Below are positions 26,394 through 34,633 of a stretch of 64,000 nt of DNA, piece by piece (the first letter of the stretch is position 1; each line of letters starts with the position of its first letter). Under the pieces are notes generated by a model. That model searched no databases. It was not told where the DNA came from and saw only the letters and a list, made by a program, of their open reading frames with translations. The stretch is from Palsa-504 sp963744575 (GTDB lineage: Bacteria > Actinomycetota > Actinomycetes > Streptosporangiales > Streptosporangiaceae): the NCBI GenBank assembly GCA_963744575.1, contig CAVUUF010000024.1, positions 1 through 64,000 of the forward strand, read 5' to 3'. A program made the position numbers and the translations under genes.

Positions 26394-27068
26394 CTACTCC
26401 TCGACCAGGCGTATCACCCCGTAGTCATAGCCACGACGGCGGTAGACGACGCTGAAACGATCGCACTCGCGGTCATGGAACAGGTAGAAGTCGTGGCCGA
26501 CCAGTTCCATCTCCAGCAGGGCCTGGTCGATGGTCATCGGGCTCGCGGCGTGCACCTTCTCGCGCAGGACCAGCGGGCCGTCGCCTTCCATCTGGATGGG
26601 CACGAGGCCGCTCTCGGGTTCGGCCTGGTCCAGGTCGTCACCCTCCGCCAGGTCGTCTTTCTCGCTGGCCCGCGGGCGGGTGGCGCCGCTGCCGTTGGCG
26701 GCCGCGTCCGGCCCGGCGATCGGCGCGCTGGCCAGCATGCCCGGCGACCGCACCGAGACGGTGTCCTTGACCTTGCGCCGGTCGGCGGCGCGGCGGAGCC
26801 TGGACTCGAGCTTGGCGAAGGCAAGGTCGAGCGCGGCGTACCTGTCGTCCGCGGCCGCCTCGGCCCGGATGGCGGGACCGCGGGATCGTATGGTCAGCTC
26901 GACACGCTCACGGCGATCGGACTGCCTCGGGTTGCGCTCCTCGGAGACCTCCACATCGATCCGGACCGCCTTCTGGTCCAGCTTCTCGAGCTTGGCCAGC
27001 TTGGCGGCGGCGTGCTGACGGAAACGTGCCGGGACGGTGATGTGGCGTCCCCTGACTACGACTTCCAT
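26394..27068 (-). CDS. hpf: Ribosome hibernation promoting factor, long form
   Basis: A 224-residue long-form HPF. The N-terminal ~100 residues match the RaiA/HPF fold (VVVRGRHITVPARFRQHAAAKLAKLEK, VEVSEE, VELTIRSRGPAIRAEAAADDRYAALDLAF). A variable acidic linker follows, and the C-terminal domain that pairs 70S ribosomes into 100S dimers has KVHAASPMTIDQALLEMELVGHDFYLF and FSVVYRRRGYDYGVI. ATG 27068 has GGGGGAT ahead. It follows lpqB on the same strand after a 472-nt gap; in Streptomyces a ComF-type gene usually lies in between, and I find none here. Confidence 0.95.
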   Translation of the reverse strand: MEVVVRGRHITVPARFRQHAAAKLAKLEKLDQKAVRIDVEVSEERNPRQSDRRERVELTIRSRGPAIRAEAAADDRYAALDLAFAKLESRLRRAADRRKVKDTVSVRSPGMLASAPIAGPDAAANGSGATRPRASEKDDLAEGDDLDQAEPESGLVPIQMEGDGPLVLREKVHAASPMTIDQALLEMELVGHDFYLFHDRECDRFSVVYRRRGYDYGVIRLVEE

Positions 27069-27355
27069 CTCGATCCCCCTTCCAGTCCGATTGTGCCCAA
27101 TCCGGTGGAGCTCGACCCGACTGGGCACTGTCTGAGTGAGGCGGGTGGCACCCGCCCGGCCAACCTGGTCTTCGACCCCACATTCGCCTGCTGAGGGGTT
27201 CGCGGCCAGTCTGTAGCCACTACTGCCCTTCTCCCTACCCGGGAGACTCGGTGTATCCCGTCGGGGCAGGACTTACTCCTAAGCCGCACCGTGATCGGTC
27301 GACGAGAAGTCGCCTTACGTGGGCCGTTTCGCCTGCGGCTGGCATCGGCTTGCCC

Positions 27356-27384
27356 GGCGTGGCGTCCCCGGAGGGAACCACGCC
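27356..27384. repeat. Stem-loop in the hpf leader
   Basis: GGCGTGG (27356-27362) pairs with CCACGCC (27378-27384). Inside, TCCC (27365-27368) pairs with GGGA (27373-27376) around CGGA. This gives an 11-bp stem with a small internal loop and no T-run. Confidence 0.55.
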
Positions 27385-27456
27385 CGGCGCAACCACGGAC
27401 CCGGGCGAGTGCCATGTCTGAACGCTAGCTCGCCGGAGCGCGAATGTCAGGAGGGA

Positions 27457-27484
27457 ATTGTAGGCGATCAGCGACAAAAAGTAA
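27457..27484 (-). promoter_or_regulatory. Candidate hpf promoter
   Basis: On the minus strand TTACTT (27479-27484) and TACAAT (27457-27462) are spaced by 16 nt in an AT-rich patch just past the end of lpqB. The -10 is good, the -35 is weak. Confidence 0.4.
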
Positions 27485-27540
27485 CATAACGACTGCATAA
27501 CGTTGGAGCGGGAGGCGGCAGACATCAACGCGGGAAGCGG

Positions 27541-29628
27541 TCACGACTGCGCCGCGGCCGGGTACGGCGCCGGGAAGGCGGGATTCTGGCCGCCGTTGCC
27601 GAGCACCTGCCAGGGTCCCTCCAGGCCCGCCGAGACCTCGAGCTCATTGCCGGAAAGCCCGACCACCAGGGCGTTCTGGGCGCTGTTGGCGGTGATGGAG
27701 ATCGCGCCTGGCAGCACGCCCGGGGACTGCGCGGCGGGCTGGCCGTCCACCGGAACCTCCCACAGCGTGGTCTTGCTGCCGGCGCCGTCGAGCACGAGCA
27801 GGTCGTCGGCGTCGTACCAGGTGAGCGCGATCGGGTTGGTGATATTGGGCCCCAGCCGCACGGCTGGACCGATGGACGTGCTGCTGGACGGGCTGGTCGG
27901 CTCGTCGGACGTGCCCGGGAACCGGTTGATGGCCGCGAGCTGGACCTGCGGACCTGACGCGCCCTGCACGATGGCGGCGACCCGCACGCCGTCTGGGGCG
28001 ATGCTCAGGCCGAGAACCTTCCCCTCGAACGAGTTCTGGATCACGTGGCTGCTGCTGCCGTTGTTCTGCACCACCACCATGGTGGTGGTGCTGTTCTGGG
28101 TCACCCAGAGGTAGTCCCGGCGATCCCAGCCGATCGCGGTGACCCCCGGCATGGTCAGCGTGCTGGACGGCTTGGCCTGGCCCGCGGCCCATACCACGAC
28201 CGATCTGCCGCCTGACGTGACGCCGGCTGCGTACCTGGTGTCGGGCGACACCGCCACCATGGACAACGGGGGAACGCCGTGCGGCGGGGGCGGCGGCGTG
28301 ACCTTGCTGTGGACCAGCACGGAGGATCCGCAGGACGGGCTGATCGCGGCCACGCTGGTCTTGCTGAACACCGGCAGCTGGGAGCCGATGGAGCCGGTTA
28401 TCACCTGGGACTCCGGCGCGCACCTGGACCAGGCCTGCCCGTTGCCCACGTAGTAGAAGGCCGGCGACGTCGCGGCCGGGTAGGGGTCCTTGCAGCTGTA
28501 CATGGCCAGCTTCTGCGCCGGGCTCAGGCTCTGGCTCGTGCCGGGGCAGGGCGAGGCGGTCGGCGTCCACACCTTGCCGTTGGTCTCGAGCTGGACCGCC
28601 TGGATGTTCGGCGGGCCGGTCCGCTGGCCGGTCAGGGTCCAGACCAGTTGCGCCGAGATCTCCTCCAGGACGGTGTTGCTGGCGTTCGCTCCCGCCCCGG
28701 TGAGGTTCACCGTGGCGGTGGCGCCGTCGACGCCCACGTTGGCCTTGATCCCGCTGGGAAACTCGGTGACGGCGGGGGTCCCGCTCGCCAGCCAGCGCGT
28801 CTGCGGGTCGCTGAGGAGCGCCTGGACCAGGTTGTTCACCAGCGACGTCTGCAAGGTCCCGCTCGGCACGAAGACCGAGACGGGCACGAGCATCTGCCCG
28901 GTCGGGTCGAAGAAGTACAGGTCCTGCGGCCGGTAGACGTCGGAGAAGTCCGACTGGTTGAGCATCCGGAAGTTGGGCGCGTCGGCGATCCGCCATTGAC
29001 CGCCGACCTTGATCAGCTTGAACGTCTGGTGCGCCTGCTGGGTCCCGCCGCTGCTCGGCTGGCCCCCGCCGCTGCTCGGCTGGGCCCCGACGTACTGGCC
29101 GGTCCCGTTGAACGACGTCCGCACCGCGCCGGTGACGTCCACCGTGGCCTGCCGGTTCCCCGGGCCGAAGTCGGCGGACCCGGGCAAGTTGACCTGGTTG
29201 ACCACCGTCACCGACCAGCCCGGGTTCCACGCCCCGGCGGCCGCGCTGGTCAGGTACTGCCAGGCGACCTCCTTGTAGAGCGGGTAGCTGGCGCTCGCGT
29301 TCAGGAATCCCTGCACGATCTCGACCGGGCTCCAGCCCGGCTCGGGTCCGGCCGGGATCGCCCCGATGAACTCGCCCGCCTGCGTGGTGTCCTGCGGGGT
29401 GGCGCTGAACGTGCCCGGCGAGCCGCTGTTGGGCATGCCCACGCAGCCGGCCACGGACGCGGCCAGCGCGGCCACCAGGCCCGCGCGCCAGGCGCGGGCC
29501 AGCCACCGCCGCACGGGCCGCGTGCCGCCAGCCGGGGGGTGCCGGGGGGGCTGACGGGTTCGTCCCCCCGTGGCCAGCCCAGTCGGGGGGTGCCAGGGGG
29601 ATCGTCCCCCCGGGGCCAGCTCAGCCAT
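27541..29628 (-). CDS. lpqB: LpqB lipoprotein, partner of MtrAB
   Basis: LpqB is a lipoprotein that modulates MtrB signalling. A signal peptide (WRAGLVAALAASVAGC) ends in the lipobox Ala-Gly-Cys; the Cys starts the mature protein. It is followed by a GerMN domain (LVNNLVQALLSDPQTRWLA ... GATATVNLTG, residues ~265-320) and a beta-propeller-like region to the end. The residues before the signal peptide (MAELAPGGRSPWHPPTG and following, ~45 residues) come from two copies of a GC-rich repeat and are not part of homologs I know; translation may start later. The ATG overlaps the mtrB stop by 8 nt, so mtrA-mtrB-lpqB form one operon. Confidence 0.95.
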   Translation of the reverse strand: MAELAPGGRSPWHPPTGLATGGRTRQPPRHPPAGGTRPVRRWLARAWRAGLVAALAASVAGCVGMPNSGSPGTFSATPQDTTQAGEFIGAIPAGPEPGWSPVEIVQGFLNASASYPLYKEVAWQYLTSAAAGAWNPGWSVTVVNQVNLPGSADFGPGNRQATVDVTGAVRTSFNGTGQYVGAQPSSGGGQPSSGGTQQAHQTFKLIKVGGQWRIADAPNFRMLNQSDFSDVYRPQDLYFFDPTGQMLVPVSVFVPSGTLQTSLVNNLVQALLSDPQTRWLASGTPAVTEFPSGIKANVGVDGATATVNLTGAGANASNTVLEEISAQLVWTLTGQRTGPPNIQAVQLETNGKVWTPTASPCPGTSQSLSPAQKLAMYSCKDPYPAATSPAFYYVGNGQAWSRCAPESQVITGSIGSQLPVFSKTSVAAISPSCGSSVLVHSKVTPPPPPHGVPPLSMVAVSPDTRYAAGVTSGGRSVVVWAAGQAKPSSTLTMPGVTAIGWDRRDYLWVTQNSTTTMVVVQNNGSSSHVIQNSFEGKVLGLSIAPDGVRVAAIVQGASGPQVQLAAINRFPGTSDEPTSPSSSTSIGPAVRLGPNITNPIALTWYDADDLLVLDGAGSKTTLWEVPVDGQPAAQSPGVLPGAISITANSAQNALVVGLSGNELEVSAGLEGPWQVLGNGGQNPAFPAPYPAAAQS
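29530..29626. repeat. Two tandem copies of a GC-rich palindromic repeat at the lpqB 5' end
   Basis: Copy 1 (29530-29582) and copy 2 (29583-29626) share TCGGGGGGTGCC-type starts, a TCGTCCCCCCG core, and GGCCAGC(C/T)CAG ends. They differ mainly by an 8-nt insert in copy 1. The core forms a GGGGGA/TCCCCC hairpin. A related copy lies in fbiA at 49157-49186. Confidence 0.7.
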
Positions 29629-31420
29629 GCGCGGTCACCCCGGTGATCTCGCCCGCCGGGTAGGGGCTCGTGGTCAGGCTGGCGGCCATCTCCGCTTCGT
29701 CCGGGCCGAGCGGCAGCGGCGAGCCGGCGAGCTCCTGCCCGGCCGCCCGCGGCAGGGTCAGCCGGAACACCGAGCCCTGGCCGCGTTCTCCCCAGGCCTG
29801 CAGCCAGCCGCCGTGCAGCCGCGCGTCTTCCAGCGAGATGGCCAGGCCCAGGCCGGAGCCGCCGGTGGCGCGGGCCCGCGCCGGGTCGGCCCGCCAGAAC
29901 CGGTCGAATACCTTCTGCTCCTCACCGGGCCGCAGCCCCACGCCGTAGTCCCGGACCGAGACGGCGACCGCGTCGCTGTCGATGGCCGTGGTGACCACCA
30001 CGTCCTTGCCCTCGCCGTGCTCGACCGCGTTCACCAGGATGTTGCGCAGGATGCGCTCCACCCGGCGGCGGTCCGCCTCGGCGAAGCATCCGGTCGCGGG
30101 CAGCCTGAACTCGATCCGGCTGCCCCGGCGCTCGGCCAGTTGCTGGGCGTCGTCGGCGGAACGCCGCACCAGGTCGCACACGTCCACCAGTTCGGTGTCC
30201 AGGGTGGCCGCGCCCGCGTCGAACCTGCTGATCTCCAGCAGGTCGACGAGCAGCGTCTCGAACCGCTCCAGCTGGCTCTGCAGCAGTTCCACGGACCTGA
30301 CGCCGGCCGGGTCGAGGTCCCCGCGGTCCTCGAAGAGCACGTCGGCGGCCATCTTGATGGTCGACAGCGGCGTGCGCAGCTCGTGCGACACGTCGGAGAC
30401 GAACTGCCGCTGCACGTTGGAAAGCTCCTCGAGCTCGCGGAGCTTGCCCTGCAGGCTGGCCGCCATCTCGTTGAACGACGTCGCCAGCGCCGCGAGATCG
30501 TCCACGCCCAGCACCTGCATGCGCTCGCCCAGGTGACCGGCCGTCAGCCGCTGGGCCGCCTCGGCGGCGTGCCGCACCGGCAGCACCACCCACCGGGTCA
30601 CCAGCGACGCGATCGCGGCCAGCAGCACGACGAGCGCGAGGCCCACGCCGACCAGGACGCGCTGCACCAGCATCAGCGTGGCCTGCTGGTTGGTGAACGG
30701 GAACACGTAGTACAGCTGGAAGTACGAGCTGAGCGGCACGCCGACGGCGAGGGCGGGCACCGATGCGCCCTGCCCGGAGTTGTAGACCAGCGTGGTCGGC
30801 TCGTAGTTCAGCGGGACCGTGCTCTGGTTGTCGAAGCGCTCGATCCGCTGGTGGGCGGCGACCTGGTTGATCAGCGTCGCCGGGATGGTCGAGCCGATGT
30901 TGACGTCGGTGTCGCCGACCCAGTGCACGATCGCGGGCTGGATGCCGGTCACCTGGATGAAGACCAGATAGCTGCCGGTGCTCCCGGCGGCCTGCTGCAG
31001 CAGCGCCCGGGCGGTGGTCCTGGCCACGCTGACCGCGGCCGGGGTGTCGCCGGGCCCGAACGGGCCGAGCACGTTGGCCTGCCCGATCGCGCTCGTCCGG
31101 CCGATCTTGACCTGCTCAAGCGCGGAGGTCTCCGCGTTGTTCAGCAGCCCGGCCGCGACCGACTGGAGCAGGAAGAAGCCGAGCACGGCGATGACCAGGG
31201 CGGACAGGACCAGGGTGGCCGAGACCACGCGCAGCTGGAGCGAACGGTGCCAGCGGAACTTGGCCCGCGCGACCACGCTGCGCTGCCACTGGCGGCCGAC
31301 GCGCAGCCCGCGCTTGACCCGGGCCGGCAGCCGCCGGATGACGGCCCGGCCGAAAGACGACCGGCGGAAGGCAATGATCCAGTTACGCTGCCTGCCCAAG
31401 CGTGCCGTTGCCACCTTCAT
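29621..31420 (-). CDS. mtrB: Sensor histidine kinase MtrB
   Basis: MtrB senses envelope or division state and phosphorylates MtrA. The ~599-residue protein has a first membrane span (VVSATLVLSALVIAVLGFF), a ~150-residue extracytoplasmic domain, a second span (VLVGVGLALVVLLAAIASLV) and a HAMP domain with LGVDDLAALATSFNEMA. The H-box is SDVSHELRTPLSTIKMA, and the catalytic part has RNILVNAVEHGEG, a DYGVGL G1 box and GGSGLGLAI. I choose ATG 31420 (MKVATARLGRQRN); a GTG at 31459 would add 13 residues. It overlaps the 3' end of mtrA or starts 11 nt after it. The stop overlaps lpqB. Confidence 0.96.
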   Translation of the reverse strand: MKVATARLGRQRNWIIAFRRSSFGRAVIRRLPARVKRGLRVGRQWQRSVVARAKFRWHRSLQLRVVSATLVLSALVIAVLGFFLLQSVAAGLLNNAETSALEQVKIGRTSAIGQANVLGPFGPGDTPAAVSVARTTARALLQQAAGSTGSYLVFIQVTGIQPAIVHWVGDTDVNIGSTIPATLINQVAAHQRIERFDNQSTVPLNYEPTTLVYNSGQGASVPALAVGVPLSSYFQLYYVFPFTNQQATLMLVQRVLVGVGLALVVLLAAIASLVTRWVVLPVRHAAEAAQRLTAGHLGERMQVLGVDDLAALATSFNEMAASLQGKLRELEELSNVQRQFVSDVSHELRTPLSTIKMAADVLFEDRGDLDPAGVRSVELLQSQLERFETLLVDLLEISRFDAGAATLDTELVDVCDLVRRSADDAQQLAERRGSRIEFRLPATGCFAEADRRRVERILRNILVNAVEHGEGKDVVVTTAIDSDAVAVSVRDYGVGLRPGEEQKVFDRFWRADPARARATGGSGLGLAISLEDARLHGGWLQAWGERGQGSVFRLTLPRAAGQELAGSPLPLGPDEAEMAASLTTSPYPAGEITGVTAHG

Positions 31421-31430
31421 GAACCTGGGC

Positions 31431-32117
31431 TCAGCCAGGCCCCGCCTTGTAGCCGACACCGCGGACCGTCACGACGATCTCGGGGTGCTCGGGGTCCTTC
31501 TCGATCTTCGCGCGCAGCCGCTGGACGTGCACGTTGACCAGCCTGGTGTCGGCGGCGTGCCGGTAACCCCAGACCTGCTCGAGCAGGACCTCCCGGGTGA
31601 AGACCTGCCTCGGCTTGCGGGCCAGCGCCACCAGCAGGTCGAACTCCAGCGGGGTGAGGTTGAGCGTCTCACCGCCGCGCTTCACCGAATGCCCGGCCAC
31701 GTCGATGACGAGGTCGCCGATCTGCAGCATCTCGGGCGCCGGCTCGTCGGTCCGGCGCAGCCTGGCCCGGACCCGGGCGACCAGTTCCTTGGACTTGAAC
31801 GGCTTGACGATATAGTCGTCGGCGCCGGATTCGAGGCCGAGGACCACGTCCACGGTGTCCGTCTTAGCCGTCAGCATCACGATCGGCACCCCGGACTCGG
31901 CCCGGATCTGACGGCACACGTCGATCCCGTCCGAACCCGGGAGCATCAGGTCGAGCAGGACCAGATCGGGTCGCGATTCCCGGAATACCTCGATCGCCTT
32001 GTCGCCGTCGGAGACGAAAGTCGGCTCGAACCCCTCGCCGCGCAGCACGATCCCGAGCATCTCGGCGAGAGCGGCGTCGTCATCGACGACAAGCACACGT
32101 CCTTTCATGGGCCCCAT
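31431..32117 (-). CDS. mtrA: Response regulator MtrA
   Basis: An OmpR/PhoB-type regulator of 228 residues, the MtrA length. The receiver has the acidic triad in LVVDDDAALAEMLGIVLRGEGF and D56 in LLDLMLPGSDG, the position known for M. tuberculosis MtrA. The K of VKPFKSKELVARVRARLRR follows. The winged-helix domain is FDLLVALARKPRQVFTREVLLEQVWGYRHAADTRLVNVHVQRLRAKIE, with YKAGPG at the end. MtrA controls cell-wall, division and sporulation genes in actinobacteria. First gene of the mtrA-mtrB-lpqB operon; start ATG 32117 or the in-frame ATG 3 codons later. Confidence 0.97.
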   Translation of the reverse strand: MGPMKGRVLVVDDDAALAEMLGIVLRGEGFEPTFVSDGDKAIEVFRESRPDLVLLDLMLPGSDGIDVCRQIRAESGVPIVMLTAKTDTVDVVLGLESGADDYIVKPFKSKELVARVRARLRRTDEPAPEMLQIGDLVIDVAGHSVKRGGETLNLTPLEFDLLVALARKPRQVFTREVLLEQVWGYRHAADTRLVNVHVQRLRAKIEKDPEHPEIVVTVRGVGYKAGPG

Positions 32118-32247
32118 CGTTCCATGTGATTGACTCTGCGTGGACGCAGGCTACCCCTACCTGCCGGGTGCGCGACACCGGTTCATGGATAGCTTTTCCG
32201 GCGGCCGGGTAGACCAAACCCATTCGTCCGGTGCCGCGGGGGCATAC

Positions 32248-32421
32248 GTGACCGTTCTGGTCGGTACCTCGGGCTGGCAGTGCCGGGACTGGCGGGACGC
32301 GTTCTACCCGCCGGACGTCCGGCAACGACGCTGGCTCGAGTACTGCGCGGGCCAGTTCTGGGCCGGGCGGCCGGCCGGACCGGGGCGTGACACCCAGGCC
32401 GTTCGGCCCGAAAGGTCTTGA
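32248..32421 (+). pseudogene. Stub of a DUF72 (YecE-like) gene
   Basis: About 35 codons read VLVGTSGWQCRDWRDAFYPP followed by RQRRWLEYCAGQF. This is the N-terminal signature of DUF72 proteins, whose full length is about 240-280 residues. The expected continuation (TVExNxxFY) is replaced by Gly/Pro-rich codons and a stop at 32421. Most of the gene is deleted before ung. Confidence 0.6.
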
Positions 32422-32459
32422 CCCTCTTTTTGGCGCCCTCATTTGTCAGCGGCCGCGGC

Positions 32460-32465
32460 TAGAGT
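32460..32465 (+). promoter_or_regulatory. -10 hexamer for a leaderless ung
   Basis: TAGAGT ends 7 nt before the ATG at 32473, with no ribosome binding site. The nearest -35-like TTGTCA (32443-32448) is too close. Confidence 0.35.
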
Positions 32466-32472
32466 GCTGTCC

Positions 32473-33150
32473 ATGGCAGCAGAGCCGTTGCGCAACAGCG
32501 TCGAGGCGGGCTGGGCCGAGGCCCTCGAGCCGGTGGCGGACCGGATCGCCGCGATGGGCGAGTTCCTCCGGGCCGAGATCGCCGCCGGGCGGCGGTACCT
32601 GCCCTCGGGCGAGAACGTGCTGCGGGCGTTCAAGCAGCCGTTCGCCGAGGTGCGGGTGCTCATCGTCGGCCAGGACCCCTACCCCACGCCGGGAAATCCG
32701 GTCGGCCTGAGCTTCTCGGTCGCGCCCGAGGTGCGGCGGCTGCCGCCGAGCCTGATCAACATCTTCACCGAGTACTCGGCCGACCTCGGCTATCCGAGGC
32801 CGGCGAACGGGGACCTGACCCCGTGGAGCGAGCGCGGCGTGCTGCTGCTCAACCGGGTACTCACGGTCCAGCCGGGCCGCCCTGGCTCGCACCGGGGCCA
32901 GGGCTGGGAGCAGGTGACCGAGCAGGCCATCCGGGCGCTGGCCGGGCGCGGGACGCCGCTGGTGGCGATTCTGTGGGGCCGCGACGCGCGGACGCTCGTG
33001 CCGCTGCTCGGCGACGTCCCGTGCATCGAATCGGCGCATCCGAGTCCTAATTCGGCTCATAACGGTTTTTTCGGCTCACATCCGTTCAGCCGCGCTAATC
33101 ATCTCCTGGAGCAGCAGGGCGCCGAGCCGGTTGACTGGAAGCTGCCGTAG
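32473..33150 (+). CDS. ung: Uracil-DNA glycosylase, family 1
   Basis: Removes uracil from DNA. The 225-residue protein has the catalytic Asp motif GQDPYPTPG (D68), the conserved LPPSLINIF, GVLLLNRVLTV with the uracil-binding Asn, ILWGRDAR and the minor-groove loop HPSPNSAHNGFFGSHPFSRAN. These are family 1 signatures. The N-terminus at ATG 32473 (MAAEPLRNSVEAGW) gives family length. The preceding DNA is a DUF72 stub. Confidence 0.95.
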   Translation: MAAEPLRNSVEAGWAEALEPVADRIAAMGEFLRAEIAAGRRYLPSGENVLRAFKQPFAEVRVLIVGQDPYPTPGNPVGLSFSVAPEVRRLPPSLINIFTEYSADLGYPRPANGDLTPWSERGVLLLNRVLTVQPGRPGSHRGQGWEQVTEQAIRALAGRGTPLVAILWGRDARTLVPLLGDVPCIESAHPSPNSAHNGFFGSHPFSRANHLLEQQGAEPVDWKLP

Positions 33151-33303
33151 CCAGGCCACCTGGGCGGCACCGGAAAAGCCGCTTCGTAACTCCTGAGTGA
33201 TAGGCTGTTTAACCTGCTTTCGGGGGCAGTCCTACCGGTCTTCAACGACCGCAGCTGAACACATCACAGGGGAATAACGCGTGGACGGGCGGGTACCGGC
33301 ACA

Positions 33304-34602
33304 GTGGAACGCACGTATGTAGAGGCGGAGAAGGAACTCACGCAGATCGACAATCACCCAGAGCTAATTCACCAGCACTGGCTGAGCCGTAAACGACTCC
33401 TCGTCGCGAACGGGGCATTCACCGGTTACGCCACCGCGCTGGCGCTGGAGACCGGCCATGCGGACCGGACCTGGGCCATCTGGGCGGCCGTGGGCTACGG
33501 GGTGACGACGCTCATCATCTGGCTGACCAGGCACAAGAACGTGCCGCTCATCTGGCCCATGCTGGTGTCGCTGGCCGGGGCGCTGGCCGCGCCGGTGACC
33601 TGGCTCGTCACCCGCGTAGCGCCGACCCCTGAGGTACAGGTCATCTCGCGGTCGGCGACGCTGCTGCTGCAGCACGGCAGTCCGTACCTGCCGCAGGGGC
33701 AACTCGACACCTGGCTGTCATACAACCCGTACCTGCCGGTCATGGCGGTGTTCGGCCTGCCGCGGGCGCTGGGTGCGTCCGGTTTGTTCGGCGATCCCAG
33801 GCTGTGGCTCACCGCCGTGTCCATCGCGCTGATCGGGGCGGCGTTCACGGTCGCGGCGCCGCACCGGCACTGCGACCCGTGCCGGTACAATACCCTGCTG
33901 TCCACCGTCTTCTTCGCCGCGTCCCCGGTCATCGCGTTCCCGCTGGCGGTCGGGATCACCGACCCGCCGGTGATCGCGCTGATGTTCCTCACCCTGGCGC
34001 TGATCGCCCGCCCGTCGGGACTGCTGCGCGCGGCCGCGGCCCTCGGCGTCGCGTGCGCGATGAAGGCGACCGCCTGGCCGGCGGTCCCGGTCTTCACCGC
34101 GATGCTGGCGGCCCGGGACGGCACCCGGTCCGCCTGGCGCTTCGCCGGGGTCACGATCTTGGTGGCCGGGGTGCTCGCCGTCGCGCTGGCGCCCGCGGCG
34201 CTGGTCGACCCGTACGCATTCCTGCAGAACACCGTGCTGTTCCCGCTCGGCCTGAGCGCGCACAAGACGCCGGCGGCCAGCCCGCTACCCGGGCACCTGC
34301 TGGCCATGACCGGGATGGCGGGCCACTGGGCCGCGGTCGGCCTGCTGGTCGCGGCCGGGCTCGGCTTCGCCGTGTCGCTCATCGTCCGCCCGCCCGTCGA
34401 CGCGCGGGCCGCGGCCTGGCGCCTCGCGCTCGGGCTCGCGGTGATGTTCACGCTGGCCCCGGCCACCCGGTGGGGCTACTTCGTCTACCCGATCGGGCTG
34501 GCCGGCTGGATGGTGCTGACCCGCCCGCCGTCCCCGGACGGCGCGGGCAGACGCGGGACGATCCCGGTCGCGGTGCCGGCGCAGGCCGGAAGCCGGGCCT
34601 GA
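33304..34602 (+). CDS. GT-C-like multi-spanning membrane protein (GT87/DUF2029-like)
   Basis: A 432-residue integral membrane protein with about ten spans. After the first two spans the lumen/outside loop carries VQVISRSATLLLQHGSPYLP and LSYNPYLPVMAVFGLPRAL, reminiscent of polyprenol-dependent mannosyltransferases (GT87). The conserved GVACAMKATAWPAVPVF segment and ATRWGYFVYPIGLAGWMVL near the end also fit that group. No catalytic Asp pair is certain. The GTG start at 33304 gives MERTYVEAEKEL. Single gene convergent with the second SAH-hydrolase gene. Sugar transfer to envelope lipids or polymers is inferred, not shown. Confidence 0.65.
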   Translation: MERTYVEAEKELTQIDNHPELIHQHWLSRKRLLVANGAFTGYATALALETGHADRTWAIWAAVGYGVTTLIIWLTRHKNVPLIWPMLVSLAGALAAPVTWLVTRVAPTPEVQVISRSATLLLQHGSPYLPQGQLDTWLSYNPYLPVMAVFGLPRALGASGLFGDPRLWLTAVSIALIGAAFTVAAPHRHCDPCRYNTLLSTVFFAASPVIAFPLAVGITDPPVIALMFLTLALIARPSGLLRAAAALGVACAMKATAWPAVPVFTAMLAARDGTRSAWRFAGVTILVAGVLAVALAPAALVDPYAFLQNTVLFPLGLSAHKTPAASPLPGHLLAMTGMAGHWAAVGLLVAAGLGFAVSLIVRPPVDARAAAWRLALGLAVMFTLAPATRWGYFVYPIGLAGWMVLTRPPSPDGAGRRGTIPVAVPAQAGSRA

Positions 34603-34609
34603 GCCCGGC
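34592..34609. terminator. Hairpin across the stop of the GT-C-like gene
   Basis: GCCGGGC (34592-34598) and GCCCGGC (34603-34609) form a 7-bp stem with the stop codon in the 4-nt loop, between two convergent genes. No T-run. Confidence 0.35.
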
Positions 34610-34633
34610 CGCCCGCCTGAGCCTGGTGGCCGC

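Larger units (their letters stand above)
27069..27540 (-). other. Long intergenic leader upstream of hpf
   Basis: No supported gene in 472 nt. It contains a promoter candidate at 27457-27484 and a stem-loop at 27356-27384. If the promoter is right, hpf has a leader of ~385 nt, long enough for a structured regulatory RNA. I compared it by eye to the c-di-AMP and SAH riboswitch patterns and did not find their conserved cores. Confidence 0.5.

Noticed and set aside
27129..27540. c-di-AMP riboswitch in the hpf leader
   Set aside because: I could not find its conserved GGGGAACC-type core; the region is kept as an unexplained leader.
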